Shown: piece after piece, positions 1 through 8,228 of the stretch
How the letters are laid out: each line of letters starts with the position of its first letter
Numbering within the stretch: the stretch's first letter is position 1
Assembly (NCBI GenBank): GCA_963697975.1
Contig: OY969111.1
Location: forward strand, 3,906,001 to 3,970,000
Source: QHXM01 sp963697975
Lineage (GTDB): Bacteria > Acidobacteriota > Blastocatellia > Pyrinomonadales > Pyrinomonadaceae
Direction: 5' to 3'
DNA: 64,000 bases
The notes under the pieces: model-generated
Told to the model about the DNA's origin: nothing
What the model saw: only the letters and a program-made list of their open reading frames with translations
Databases searched by the model: none
Program-made: the position numbers and the translations under genes

Positions 1-2459
1 CAATTTCTCAGTTGCAAAACTTAACCTCTCTTGATTTGGACAGCAACGATCTAGCCACTCTTCCCGACTGGATGTCTCAACTGCAAAACTTAACCTCTCT
101 TAGTTTGGGCAGCAACAATCTAGCTACGCTTCCCGACTGGATGTCTCAACTGCAAAACTTAACCTCTCTTGGTTTGGGCAGCAACGGATTAACCACTATT
201 CCTGACTGGATTTCCCAATTGCAGGGCTTAATTAAGCTTTATTTATACAACAACCAATTGTCTACTATTCCTGAATCTATTATTAAATTACAAAACCTAA
301 CTCACCTCATTCTATGGGATAATCAGTTTGAATCTATACCAGAGGTTATATATGAATTGCGTTCACTACAGGAGCTGGATTTTGACAATCTCGGTGGCGA
401 GAACAAGATTAAAGAGATATCACCCAAGATACTTCAGCTAAAGAAACTAGAACTGATATTTTTAAAAGACAATCCAATAGAAACTCCGCCGCCAGAAGTT
501 GTGGAACAAGGGGTGGAGTCTATTAAGAATTACTTTAGGCAACTCGAAGCTGAGGGAAAAGACTACTTGTATGAAGCAAAGTTACTTATCCTTGGCGAAG
601 GCGGAGCAGGGAAAACATCGCTAGCGAAGAAGATTGAGAATCCTAAATATAAACTCAGAGAAGAAGACTCAACCAAAGGTATTGAGGTCATTCAATGGTC
701 TTTCCCAATGGAAAACGGTCAGCCTTTCCGGGTTAATATTTGGGACTTCGGCGGGCAGGAGATTTATCATGCGACCCATCAGTTCTTCCTGACCAAACGG
801 TCGCTGTATGTCTTGGTGGCCGATACCCGTAAAGAGGATACCGATTTCTATTACTGGCTCAATGCGGTCGAATTGCTGAGCGATAATAGTCCATTGTTGA
901 TTGTCAAGAATGAGAAACAGGACCGCCTCCGCGAAATCAATGAGCGCCAGTTGCGCGGGCAGTTCTCCAATCTTAAAGAGACACTCGCTACCAATCTTGC
1001 CACTAACAGAGGCTTGGATGAAATCTTAGTCGAAATCAAACATTGCATTAGCAACCTGCCACAAATTGGCGCGCCACTCCCCAAAACATGGGTGAAGGTA
1101 AGAGAGGCACTGGAAAAAGATTCCCGCAATTACATCAGCCTTGAAAAGTACCTGGATATCTGCGAGCACAATGGTTTCAGCGAACTGAAAGATAAGTTGC
1201 AGCTAAGCGGCTATCTGCATGACTTGGGCGTATGCCTGCACTTTCAGGAAGACCCGCTGTTAAAGAAAACGATCATTCTTAAGCCCAAATGGGGCACCGA
1301 TGCCGTCTACAAGGTTTTGGATAATAAGGAGGTGATCAGCAACCTTGGTAAATTCAATCGGGATGATTTAGCAGACATCTGGCATGAGGCGGAGTATGCC
1401 AACATGCAGGATGAGTTTTTGCAACTAATGATAAATTTCAAGTTGTGTTACCGGATTCCGAACAGCGAATTCTACATTGCGCCGCAACTGCTAACAGAGA
1501 ATCAGCCACACTACGGCTGGGATGAGACGGACAATCTCATTCTTCGCTATACGTATGAATCTTTCATGCCTAAAGGCATCCTCACCCAATTTATCGTTGC
1601 CATGCATAAGCTGATTGCCGAGCAACAGTATGTTTGGAAAAGCGGCGTTGTTTTGGATAAAGATCAGACGAAGGCAGAAGTTGTTGAATACTATGGTAAG
1701 CGGGAAATCAAAGTCCGTGTCGCGGGTAAAAACAAAAAAGAGCTAATGACGATTGTGGCCTACGAATTAGACGAGATACATTCATCTTACGCACGTTTGA
1801 AGTATGCCAAGTTAATCCCATGTAATTGCGCCAGGTGTAAGAACAATCAAGACCCGCATTTTTACCGGCTCGAAACTTTGCGAAGGTTTGTAGACAACAG
1901 TCAAGACCTCATCATGTGTGAGATGAGCTTTGAGCTGATCAATGTCAGAGGATTGATTGATGATGTGATTAATAAACGGGAATTGATTGATAAGAACAAA
2001 CTCGTCTCGCAGCCATCCTCCGATCAGGTGTTTATTAGCTACAGCCACAAAGATAAAAAATGGCTGGACGACCTTCAGGAAATGTTGAAGCCACTGACGC
2101 GAAGCAATCAAGTATCGGTCTGGGCTGATACAGAAATTGAAGCTGGAACTAAATGGAGAGAGGAAATAGAAAGGGCTTTAAGCTCAGCCAAGGTGGCCGT
2201 CCTCCTCGTCAGCCGAAATTTTCTCGCATCCGATTTTATCGCCAAGCATGAATTGCCGCCCTTGTTGGATGCCGCCAAACGAAAGGGTCTGAAAATCCTG
2301 TGGGTCGCTGTCGGCCATTGCCTGTACAAGAAAACAGAGATTGCAGATTACCAAGCCGTGAATGCCCCGTCGAAGCCATTAGATAGTTTAAGCGACACTG
2401 AATTGAATCAAACTTTAGTTAGCATTTGTGAGGAGATAGAAGCAGCAGCTAACAGCTAA
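1..2459 (+). CDS. LRR-Roc-COR-TIR protein, 5' end outside the window
   Basis: The reading frame is open to the left edge (first full codon at 3), so the N-terminus is missing. Counting from the TTG at 12, leucine-rich repeats fill residues 1 to about 160. A Roc GTPase follows with P-loop GEGGAGKTS near 195, DFGGQE as switch/G3 and NEKQD as G4, then a COR region ending in a cysteine cluster (CNCARC), and a TIR domain from about 670 (FISYSHKDKKW). The TIR domain keeps a glutamate in SDFIAKHEL at the position of the catalytic Glu of NAD-cleaving TIR domains. Roc-COR is a GTP-driven dimerisation module and LRRs usually sense ligands, so a ligand- and GTP-controlled NADase or signalling protein, perhaps in phage defence, is plausible but inferred. 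Base composition is more AT-rich than the downstream genes, which suggests transfer. Confidence 0.9.
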   Translation, partial: ISQLQNLTSLDLDSNDLATLPDWMSQLQNLTSLSLGSNNLATLPDWMSQLQNLTSLGLGSNGLTTIPDWISQLQGLIKLYLYNNQLSTIPESIIKLQNLTHLILWDNQFESIPEVIYELRSLQELDFDNLGGENKIKEISPKILQLKKLELIFLKDNPIETPPPEVVEQGVESIKNYFRQLEAEGKDYLYEAKLLILGEGGAGKTSLAKKIENPKYKLREEDSTKGIEVIQWSFPMENGQPFRVNIWDFGGQEIYHATHQFFLTKRSLYVLVADTRKEDTDFYYWLNAVELLSDNSPLLIVKNEKQDRLREINERQLRGQFSNLKETLATNLATNRGLDEILVEIKHCISNLPQIGAPLPKTWVKVREALEKDSRNYISLEKYLDICEHNGFSELKDKLQLSGYLHDLGVCLHFQEDPLLKKTIILKPKWGTDAVYKVLDNKEVISNLGKFNRDDLADIWHEAEYANMQDEFLQLMINFKLCYRIPNSEFYIAPQLLTENQPHYGWDETDNLILRYTYESFMPKGILTQFIVAMHKLIAEQQYVWKSGVVLDKDQTKAEVVEYYGKREIKVRVAGKNKKELMTIVAYELDEIHSSYARLKYAKLIPCNCARCKNNQDPHFYRLETLRRFVDNSQDLIMCEMSFELINVRGLIDDVINKRELIDKNKLVSQPSSDQVFISYSHKDKKWLDDLQEMLKPLTRSNQVSVWADTEIEAGTKWREEIERALSSAKVAVLLVSRNFLASDFIAKHELPPLLDAAKRKGLKILWVAVGHCLYKKTEIADYQAVNAPSKPLDSLSDTELNQTLVSICEEIEAAANS
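3..209 (+). repeat. Three near-identical 69-bp tandem units encoding LRRs
   Basis: Units at 3-71, 72-140 and 141-209 each encode 23 residues of the form xSQLQNLTSLxLxSNxLxxxPDW. They are almost identical at the DNA level, including at synonymous positions, whereas the repeats after 210 have diverged. This points to recent unit duplication or gene conversion. The array probably continues upstream of the window. Confidence 0.9.
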
Positions 2460-2573
2460 ACAGGCATCATCGTCAAGTACGTCGAGCGTATCCTGAAGGT
2501 CGCACCTGAGATTAGAGCAGAGCAGCAATCGTCGCTGACGATAGAGAAGCTGGCGGAGTTGGGCTACAAATAA
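2460..2573 (+). pseudogene. In-frame coding remnant directly after the TIR gene stop
   Basis: After the TAA at 2457-2459 the same frame stays open for 37 codons to a TAA at 2571-2573. The peptide (KYVERILKVAPEIR then LTIEKLAELGYK) has ordinary protein composition. It has no start codon or ribosome site. It may be the 3' end of a lost gene or a former C-terminal extension of the TIR protein. No family was recognised. Confidence 0.35.
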
Positions 2574-2626
2574 GGAGAGCGAAGTGGTGGCGGCCACTCG
2601 CGCCTTAAAACTCAAGGAGAAGAAAA

Positions 2627-3082
2627 GTGAAAAAATCAATTCCGGTCTTAATCTTGCTCTGCGGTCTGTTATTAAGCGGCTGCGCGAAGAGTAGCAAACC
2701 AGCCGTCTATACCGGGCCTCCGTTGAATGATGTCGAGTTTGCCAAAAAGGTCTTTCAGTTTCTGGCAGATGGCGACGAAACGGTCAAGGGGATGCTTGCT
2801 TGGGAGCATCTGAAAATGCTCGGAATTGATGTTGGGGCGCTCTACACGAAAACCAGTGGTGACGTTGCGCGCGATAAAGAAACATCAGATTTCATTCGCA
2901 GCTACTCGAATTCGTTCAAACAGAGGGGTGGCTCGGCTGGAAACTTTTCCAACTGGCGCGAGCAGTCGCGCGATGCCACGAATACGGTTGTCGTGGCGGA
3001 CGTTCCGACGGGGCAGCATATTTTGATGACGGTCACCCACATCAACGGTCAGCAGAAAGTCTCCACGATGGAGCTTAAGTAA
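2627..3082 (+). CDS. Small lipoprotein, unknown function
   Basis: A 151-residue protein starting at GTG 2627, with a good ribosome site (AAGGAGA, 2614-2620) six bases before it. The N-terminus is a lipoprotein signal: KK, a hydrophobic stretch, then the lipobox LLSGC with the cysteine near residue 19, so it should be a lipid-anchored envelope protein. The mature part, about 130 residues, has no recognised domain. It ends in a segment (HILMTVTHINGQQKVSTMELK) that looks like beta strands. It follows the TIR gene in the same direction after about 170 bases, but base composition is closer to the host, so a functional link is unproven. Confidence 0.75.
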   Translation: MKKSIPVLILLCGLLLSGCAKSSKPAVYTGPPLNDVEFAKKVFQFLADGDETVKGMLAWEHLKMLGIDVGALYTKTSGDVARDKETSDFIRSYSNSFKQRGGSAGNFSNWREQSRDATNTVVVADVPTGQHILMTVTHINGQQKVSTMELK

Positions 3083-3119
3083 CGTCACTCACAGCAGAGA
3101 TAAGCGGCGGGCAATACAG

Positions 3120-3150
3120 AGTCGTAAAAAAAGAGGCTTTCGGATAAGAT
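3120..3150 (+). promoter_or_regulatory. 31-nt intergenic motif, copy 1
   Basis: The segment contains AAAAAAAGAGGCTTTCGG followed by TAAGAT and matches 12215-12245 at 28 of 31 positions. It lies 125 bases before the first AraC-type regulator gene; the other copy lies 43 bases before ribBA. The shared TAAGAT/TAACAT end could be a -10 element. Function is unknown. Confidence 0.45.
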
Positions 3151-3274
3151 GGCTCTCACTTTTTGACTGTCCCTGAACTTTTGGCGAGTTCAGTCTTAAG
3201 GTCTCTGGCTCCGATTAACGCCGTCGCCGTAGACACCTTCTCCCCACCTCGCCGATTCACCCTGCAAGTGTGTT

Positions 3275-4405
3275 ATGGAACGGTCTTTCAATCTACAGGC
3301 AATCCTGAATCTGCTGGGCGCTGTCCAGGCACTTCTGCTGGCTGTGGCGCTGGTCAGCATCAAGGGCGGGCATAAAACTGCCAACCGTCTTCTCGCCGCT
3401 TTCGCCCTGACGATTGCCGTCCTCGTCGGCGGTCATATTCTCGTCTCCGCGCACTACGTAGAGCTGTTCCCACATCTGAGCAGGATAAATCACCCCTTTG
3501 ATTTTCTTGTCGCGCCGCTGCTTTATCTCTACATCAGGACGCTGCTGACGAGAAGCCCTCTGTCGAAGAGAGACCTGGTGCATTTCGCTCCCTTCGTTCT
3601 CTGCATCCTTTACCTGATTCCATACTATCTCCAAAGCAGCGAGTACAAACTCGCCAACTATGTCTCCCCTCAGTATGCCCGGTGGTATTACGTCAGGTCC
3701 GCGCTGACTCTACTTCTGGCCGTTGTCTATCTGACTTGCATCGTCTTGATGCTGGTCAGGTTCACACGGAAGATTAAAAGGGAAAGCTCTCCGGCAGAAA
3801 GGGCGATTCTTTTTCAAGCCCGGTTTCTGGTCTTCACCTTCCTCGCGCTCCTGTTGATTGCCATCCTCCGCTATCTCTTTGACCTGCGCTTTCCAGCTTA
3901 CATGAGGTATACGAATCTGATCCTGCCCCTGGGAGCGACCATTTTTGTTTACACGATGGCCTATTTCGGTTTGAGGAAATTGGAATGGCCGGAAATGGAA
4001 ACGGCCACGCCCGCGAAGAAGTATGAGCGTTCAAACCTGACGCCGGAACGGTCTGAGAGGTATCTCAAAAAACTGCTCGATTTGATGGAGACCGAAAAGC
4101 CGTACACGGATGGCGATCTGACGATTCAGAAGCTGGCCGAGAGATTAATGATTCCCGCGCAGCATCTTTCGCAGACGATCAACGAGCAGTTGAACCAGAG
4201 CTTTTCCGAATTCATCAATACTTACCGCGTGGAAGAAGCCAAGCGACAGCTTCTGGACACGAAGAAAAAGCACTATTCGATTCTGGCCATCGCTGAAGAA
4301 GTCGGCTTCAACTCGAAATCCTCTTTCAATGCGGTCTTCAAGAAACATACCAACATCACGCCTTCCGAGTTCAGGAAAGCTGCCAACGGCCACGTTTCAG
4401 GCTGA
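3275..4405 (+). CDS. Membrane-anchored AraC-family transcriptional regulator 1
   Basis: A 376-residue protein from ATG 3275. Residues 1 to about 240 hold about seven hydrophobic segments. Residues about 270-372 form an AraC/XylS DNA-binding domain with two helix-turn-helix units; DGDLTIQKLAERLMIP and the second-helix region ILAIAEEVGFNSKSSFNAVFKKHTN are typical (shown here in part). Such proteins sense at the membrane and bind DNA through the cytoplasmic C-terminus. It is a close paralogue of the gene at 6917. Both are followed in the same direction by a secreted enzyme gene with a DUF4214 tail, so control of that neighbour is the simplest idea. The dyad at 4456-4477 in the gap is a candidate operator. 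Confidence 0.9.
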   Translation: MERSFNLQAILNLLGAVQALLLAVALVSIKGGHKTANRLLAAFALTIAVLVGGHILVSAHYVELFPHLSRINHPFDFLVAPLLYLYIRTLLTRSPLSKRDLVHFAPFVLCILYLIPYYLQSSEYKLANYVSPQYARWYYVRSALTLLLAVVYLTCIVLMLVRFTRKIKRESSPAERAILFQARFLVFTFLALLLIAILRYLFDLRFPAYMRYTNLILPLGATIFVYTMAYFGLRKLEWPEMETATPAKKYERSNLTPERSERYLKKLLDLMETEKPYTDGDLTIQKLAERLMIPAQHLSQTINEQLNQSFSEFINTYRVEEAKRQLLDTKKKHYSILAIAEEVGFNSKSSFNAVFKKHTNITPSEFRKAANGHVSG

Positions 4406-4447
4406 AGGCGCGTTAGTCACAACCCCTCTCTAACTCTCTAAAAAACC

Positions 4448-4485
4448 GTCCGCATGTCCAGAATCGCGATTCTTGACGTGCGGAC
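4448..4485. promoter_or_regulatory. Candidate operator dyad 1 inside a 38-nt palindrome
   Basis: GTCCAGAA-N6-TTCTTGAC occupies 4456-4477 and is enclosed by a second perfect arm pair, GTCCGCA (4448-4454) and TGCGGAC (4479-4485). The same 22-base design recurs at 8085-8106 in the equivalent gap of the second module. No T-run follows, which argues against a simple terminator. Binding by the neighbouring AraC-type protein is an inference. Confidence 0.55.
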
Positions 4486-4544
4486 TTGCGTTTCAGGGCG
4501 ACTGGCCGGGGAAAAGCCTGTATCTAGCTTGTGGTTCGATCCCG

Positions 4545-4715
4545 GCGGCTCTGCCGCTTGATTGTGCGGAAAGGCTCTGGCCTTTCCGGTAGCCTCTCCT
4601 GTTATCTCCGGCAAGGCTACGCCTTGCCTCCCGCGAGGCGCAGCCTCGCTAGATGATTGAAGCCATGCAGACCGGAAAGCCACAGGCTTTCCACACAGAC
4701 CTGCGGCAGAGCCGC
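4545..4715. repeat. Array of six small hairpins with 3-4 nt loops
   Basis: Perfect stems lie at 4545-4557 (GCGGC-TCT-GCCGC), 4567-4588 (CGGAAAGGC, loop TCTG), 4610-4628 (GGCAAGGC, loop TAC), 4633-4649 (GCGAGGC, loop GCA), 4674-4692 (GGAAAGCC, loop ACA) and 4703-4715 (GCGGC-AGA-GCCGC, the reverse complement of the first). Five have 3-base loops. The array ends 18 bases before the preferred start codon of the serine hydrolase gene, so it would fill its leader RNA. Confidence 0.7.
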
Positions 4716-4733
4716 CGAAACACGAGACATTTT

Positions 4734-6578
4734 ATGAGATTAAAATATTCATCCCGCTCGCGCCTTGTGCTGTCGCTCAGCCTCGCGCTGTTATTCGGCG
4801 CAACTCTCTTTCCATCAAACATCTTCGCTCAACAGGGCGGAATCGTCGGCCCTGTCACTTCTGCCGACGAAGCGCGGCTTACACAGTTTGAGCAATCTTT
4901 AGACGGGTTGCGTCAGCAGTACAGGATTCCGGGGCTGTCTGCGGCGATTGTCAACAACGGGCACATCGTCTGGGAAAGGGGATACGGTTTTCAGGACATC
5001 GGCAACAATATTCCCGCCACGCCCGATACGCCCTATCGCATCGCCTCGCTCACCAAGACCTTTGCCTCGATGCTCCTGATGAAGTGCGTCGAGCGGGGCA
5101 ATCTCAATCTGGATAGCTCCATCCTCAGCTACACAGCAGCCATCCTTGATCCGGGCGTCACCGTCCGCCATCTCTTCACGCACACTTCGGAGAATCCACC
5201 CGGCGCGTACTACCGTTACAACGGCAACCGCTTCGGCTCATTGACTCCAGTCATTGATTCCTGTGCAGGCCAGCCTTTCCGCGCAGCTTTGGCCAGGACG
5301 ATTCTCGACCCGCTGGAGATGCGCGACTCTGTGCCCGGACAGGATATGGAATTTCCCACGGATCAGGCTGCCGCGCTCTTCACCCCGGAAACCTTGCAGC
5401 GATATTTAAGCGTCATCCAGCGGCTCGCCAAGCCTTATGCGGTCAACAATCAGGGACAAATGGTTTTGTCCACCTATCCCAACAAGGGAATCAACGCCTC
5501 TGCCGGGCTGATTTCGACCGTGCGCGATCTGGCTCGCTACGACGCGGCGATTGACAATCACGCCTTGCTCCAACCGCAGACACAGGAGCTGGCCTGGACG
5601 AATGCCGTCTCCAATCTATCAGGGCAAAAATTGCCTTACGCGCACGGCTGGTTCGTGCAGCAATATCGCGGAGAGCGTCTCATCTGGCATTACGGTTACT
5701 GGCCGACCTTCTCCGCCTTGATCCTGAAAGTGCCGGGACGCAATGTGACCTTGATTCTGCTGGCTAACAGCGACGGATTGAGCGCTCCCTTCAGCAACGC
5801 ACTGGGCGGCGCAGGCAACGTGACAGGCTCTCCGTTCGCTACACTCTTTCTGGGGATGCTCGAAGACCCAGGCGCTTTCGCCACCAATCCGATAGACCAG
5901 ACCGCCTTCTTCGTCCGCCAGCATTACATAGACTTCTTAGGGCGCGAGCCTGAGCCTGCGGGTTATCAGGGCTGGCAGGATATCCTCAACAACTGTCCGC
6001 AGGGCAGTACACAGTGTGACCGCATCGAAGTCTCTTCGGCCTTCTTTCGCTCACCGGAATTTCAGGAGCGCGGCTATTTCATCTATCGCCTTTATGCTGC
6101 TGCGCTGGGTCGCATCCCGCGCTACGTTGAATTCATGCCCGACATTGCGAAGGTCAGCGGCTTCCTGACTCCTGAGCAACTGGAGGCCAATAAAGCCGCC
6201 TTCATTCAAGAGTTCATGGCGCGGCAGGAGTTTAAGGGCAAGTATGATTCGTTAACCGACCCCGGCGCATACGTCAATGCATTGACGGCGACCTCAGGTG
6301 CGACTCTGCCGCAGAAGCAATCGCTCGTTGACGATCTGACAGCAGGCAGGAAGACTCGTGCCGAAGTCTTGAGGGCAGTAGTTGAAAGCAGTGAGGTGTA
6401 TCTGAAATATTACACGGAAAGCTTTGTCGTCATGCAGTATTTCGGCTACCTGCGCCGCGATCCTGACATTCTCTATCTCGAATGGATTCAGACGATGAAC
6501 CGGACGGGTGGTGATTACCGCACCATGATTAACGGCTTTATGAATTCCGCTGAGTATCGTCAGAGATTCCGGCCATAA
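4734..6578 (+). CDS. Secreted beta-lactamase-family serine hydrolase with C-terminal DUF4214 domain
   Basis: The start was set at ATG 4734 because the following residues form a signal peptide (MRLKYSS, hydrophobic LVLSLSLALLFG, cleavage near IFAQ); an upstream ATG at 4653 would place hairpin-array sequence in the protein. This gives 614 residues. The N-terminal part, to about residue 380, is a serine beta-lactamase/PBP4-like domain with SLTK at 105-108 as the S-x-x-K motif and HYG as the third motif. The YxN motif is not clear-cut (YNGN). It probably cleaves a peptide, ester or amide; the substrate is unknown. From about 390 to the end lies a DUF4214 domain, starting at NPIDQTAFFVRQHYIDFLG, shared with the subtilase at 8229 including an almost identical C-terminus (SAEYRQRF). 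It is downstream of, and probably controlled by, regulator 1. Confidence 0.88.
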   Translation: MRLKYSSRSRLVLSLSLALLFGATLFPSNIFAQQGGIVGPVTSADEARLTQFEQSLDGLRQQYRIPGLSAAIVNNGHIVWERGYGFQDIGNNIPATPDTPYRIASLTKTFASMLLMKCVERGNLNLDSSILSYTAAILDPGVTVRHLFTHTSENPPGAYYRYNGNRFGSLTPVIDSCAGQPFRAALARTILDPLEMRDSVPGQDMEFPTDQAAALFTPETLQRYLSVIQRLAKPYAVNNQGQMVLSTYPNKGINASAGLISTVRDLARYDAAIDNHALLQPQTQELAWTNAVSNLSGQKLPYAHGWFVQQYRGERLIWHYGYWPTFSALILKVPGRNVTLILLANSDGLSAPFSNALGGAGNVTGSPFATLFLGMLEDPGAFATNPIDQTAFFVRQHYIDFLGREPEPAGYQGWQDILNNCPQGSTQCDRIEVSSAFFRSPEFQERGYFIYRLYAAALGRIPRYVEFMPDIAKVSGFLTPEQLEANKAAFIQEFMARQEFKGKYDSLTDPGAYVNALTATSGATLPQKQSLVDDLTAGRKTRAEVLRAVVESSEVYLKYYTESFVVMQYFGYLRRDPDILYLEWIQTMNRTGGDYRTMINGFMNSAEYRQRFRP

Positions 6579-6611
6579 CCCTGGCAGGGGTTCAATGCTG
6601 TTTCTGGTAGT

Positions 6612-6800
6612 GTGTCAGTTTGAAAAGAGTGCAGGAAAAGTTGAGATTCACCACTACAGACACAGAGAACACGGAGGGGGCACAGAGGAAATAATCTCAA
6701 ATTCGGGATTTGAAATCTCAACTCTCTGTGTATCCTCCGTGTTCTCTGTGCCTCTGTGGTGAATCGCATCTCGACGCACCTTCGATTCGGAATTGACCTA
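6612..6800. repeat. MITE-like palindromic element, CACAGAGA family, copy 1
   Basis: An imperfect inverted repeat of about 190 bases: CAGTTTGAAAAGAG at the left, then arms made of iterated CACAGAGA-like 8-base words (near 6648-6690 and 6723-6766), and a conserved right flank. The flanks as well as the arms match the copy at 22903-23062. It contains no gene. Confidence 0.75.
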
Positions 6801-6916
6801 CTACCGGATTTCTACGTCTCTAGCCTCTTTCTAATCCAACTGCTAAACTGCTCCCCATATTTGAGGTAATGGTTTCGCTAACAGCGACTATTATCTTAGG
6901 AGTTAGTTTTTGCCCC

Positions 6917-8044
6917 ATGCAACCCGCACTTAATCTTCTCGCCGTTCTCAATCTTTTAGGAGTTGCTCAGGCGTTCCTGATGGCTGTCGCGCTGCTGAAT
7001 ATGAAGCGGGGCAACAGGTTTGCCAATCGGATTCTGGGCGCGCTGATAATTACCATCGCGATTGTCGTGGGCGGCGCAGTTCTGCTCACAACAAACTACG
7101 TTTTTCTATTCCCTCATTTAAGCCGTTTACATCACCCCTTTGTTTTCCTCACCGGGCCGCTGCTGTTTCTCTACATCAAGGCGTTAACTTCGGGCAAACA
7201 AAAATTCGCTAAAAAAGAGCTGTGGCATTTCATTCCTTTCGCGCTCTTCCTCCTGTATTTGATTCCTTACTATTTCCAAAGCGGCTGGGTTAAACTCAAC
7301 ATCCTTATCTCAGAGTATTACGAAGAGTCTCTGGGCTGGTGGTACTACTTCCGTTCGGCGCTCTTTATTGTCCAGTTTCTCGTCTACATAATTCTCATCA
7401 CGACGACGCTCGTCAGGTATTCACGCTCATCCGACCGAAATTCGACGCATGGAAAGCATATTCTTTTCCAGGTGCGGTTTTTCGTCATCAGTTCAATAGT
7501 GCTGTGGGTTGGCGTGGTTCTACGCTATGCGCTCGATCAAAGCGGGAGTACGAATCTGCTCGTGCCGTTTGGCGCTTCCGTGCTCATTTATGCGATGGGC
7601 TATCTGCAATTAAGCAAGCCTGAGATGGTGATGAGCAGCGGGGATGCTCCGCCGCCTGTGAAGAAGTACGAAAAATCAACGCTATTGCCCGCATGGTCTG
7701 ACAGGTATCTGGATAAATTGCTTCAGGTCATGGAAAACGAAAAGCCTTTTCTGGATGGCGACCTCACGCTCCAGAAACTGGCTGAAAGATTGGCCATCCC
7801 GGCGCAGCATCTCTCACAGGTCATCAATGAGCGTCTCGATCAGACGTTCTCCGACTTCATCAATGCCTACCGGGTCGAGGAGGCAAAAAAAAGATTGCTC
7901 GATCCAAAGACGCAGCACTACACGGTTCTGGCAATCGCCGAAGAAGTAGGTTTTAGCTCCAAATCATCTTTCAACGCCGTCTTCAAAAAGCATACCAACA
8001 CGACGCCTTCCGAATTTAGAAAAGCCTCTAACGGCGCTCACTAA
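6917..8044 (+). CDS. Membrane-anchored AraC-family transcriptional regulator 2
   Basis: The start was placed at ATG 6917 because the protein then aligns from residue 1 with its paralogue at 3275 (both begin M, then NLL..LNLLG); an in-frame ATG at 6869 has no counterpart there. It has 375 residues: about seven membrane segments to about residue 240, then an AraC-type double helix-turn-helix from about 270 (DGDLTLQKLAERLAIP; EEVGFSSKSSFNAVFKKHT). The DNA-binding helices are nearly identical to those of regulator 1, so both should recognise the same site, in line with the shared dyad. The subtilase gene follows after about 180 bases. Confidence 0.9.
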   Translation: MQPALNLLAVLNLLGVAQAFLMAVALLNMKRGNRFANRILGALIITIAIVVGGAVLLTTNYVFLFPHLSRLHHPFVFLTGPLLFLYIKALTSGKQKFAKKELWHFIPFALFLLYLIPYYFQSGWVKLNILISEYYEESLGWWYYFRSALFIVQFLVYIILITTTLVRYSRSSDRNSTHGKHILFQVRFFVISSIVLWVGVVLRYALDQSGSTNLLVPFGASVLIYAMGYLQLSKPEMVMSSGDAPPPVKKYEKSTLLPAWSDRYLDKLLQVMENEKPFLDGDLTLQKLAERLAIPAQHLSQVINERLDQTFSDFINAYRVEEAKKRLLDPKTQHYTVLAIAEEVGFSSKSSFNAVFKKHTNTTPSEFRKASNGAH

Positions 8045-8083
8045 TCTCTGAGAGCCTGATTCCTCAAAGGAGAGCAAGCCAAC

Positions 8084-8107
8084 CGTCCAGAAAGATATTT
8101 CTGGACG
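8084..8107. promoter_or_regulatory. Candidate operator dyad 2
   Basis: A perfect inverted repeat, CGTCCAGAAA (8084-8093) and TTTCTGGACG (8098-8107), containing GTCCAGAA-N6-TTCTGGAC at 8085-8106. A further half-site GTCCAGA follows at 8107-8113. Both this site and the one at 4456 are followed, 20-30 bases on, by GGGCGACT. It lies between regulator 2 and the subtilase gene. Confidence 0.6.
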
Positions 8108-8228
8108 TCCAGATTCTTCATTCCGGGCGACTTTCAGGGCAATTAAATCTCTAATGACGAAGCGCAGGCTTTTCTCTCCCGAGATAATTCATCTCCCTGA
8201 TACATGCCGGACAGGAGAATTTATTTGT

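Noticed and set aside
3..209. CRISPR or satellite repeat at the window start
   Set aside because: The 69-bp units are in frame and encode regular leucine-rich repeats of the TIR protein.
4448..4485. Intrinsic terminator after the first AraC-type gene
   Set aside because: The stem is strong but no T-run follows, and the same dyad core recurs at 8085 in the same context, which fits a binding site better.
4653..4733. Longer N-terminus for the serine hydrolase
   Set aside because: It would translate the hairpin array and push the signal peptide inward; ATG 4734 starts directly at a good signal peptide.
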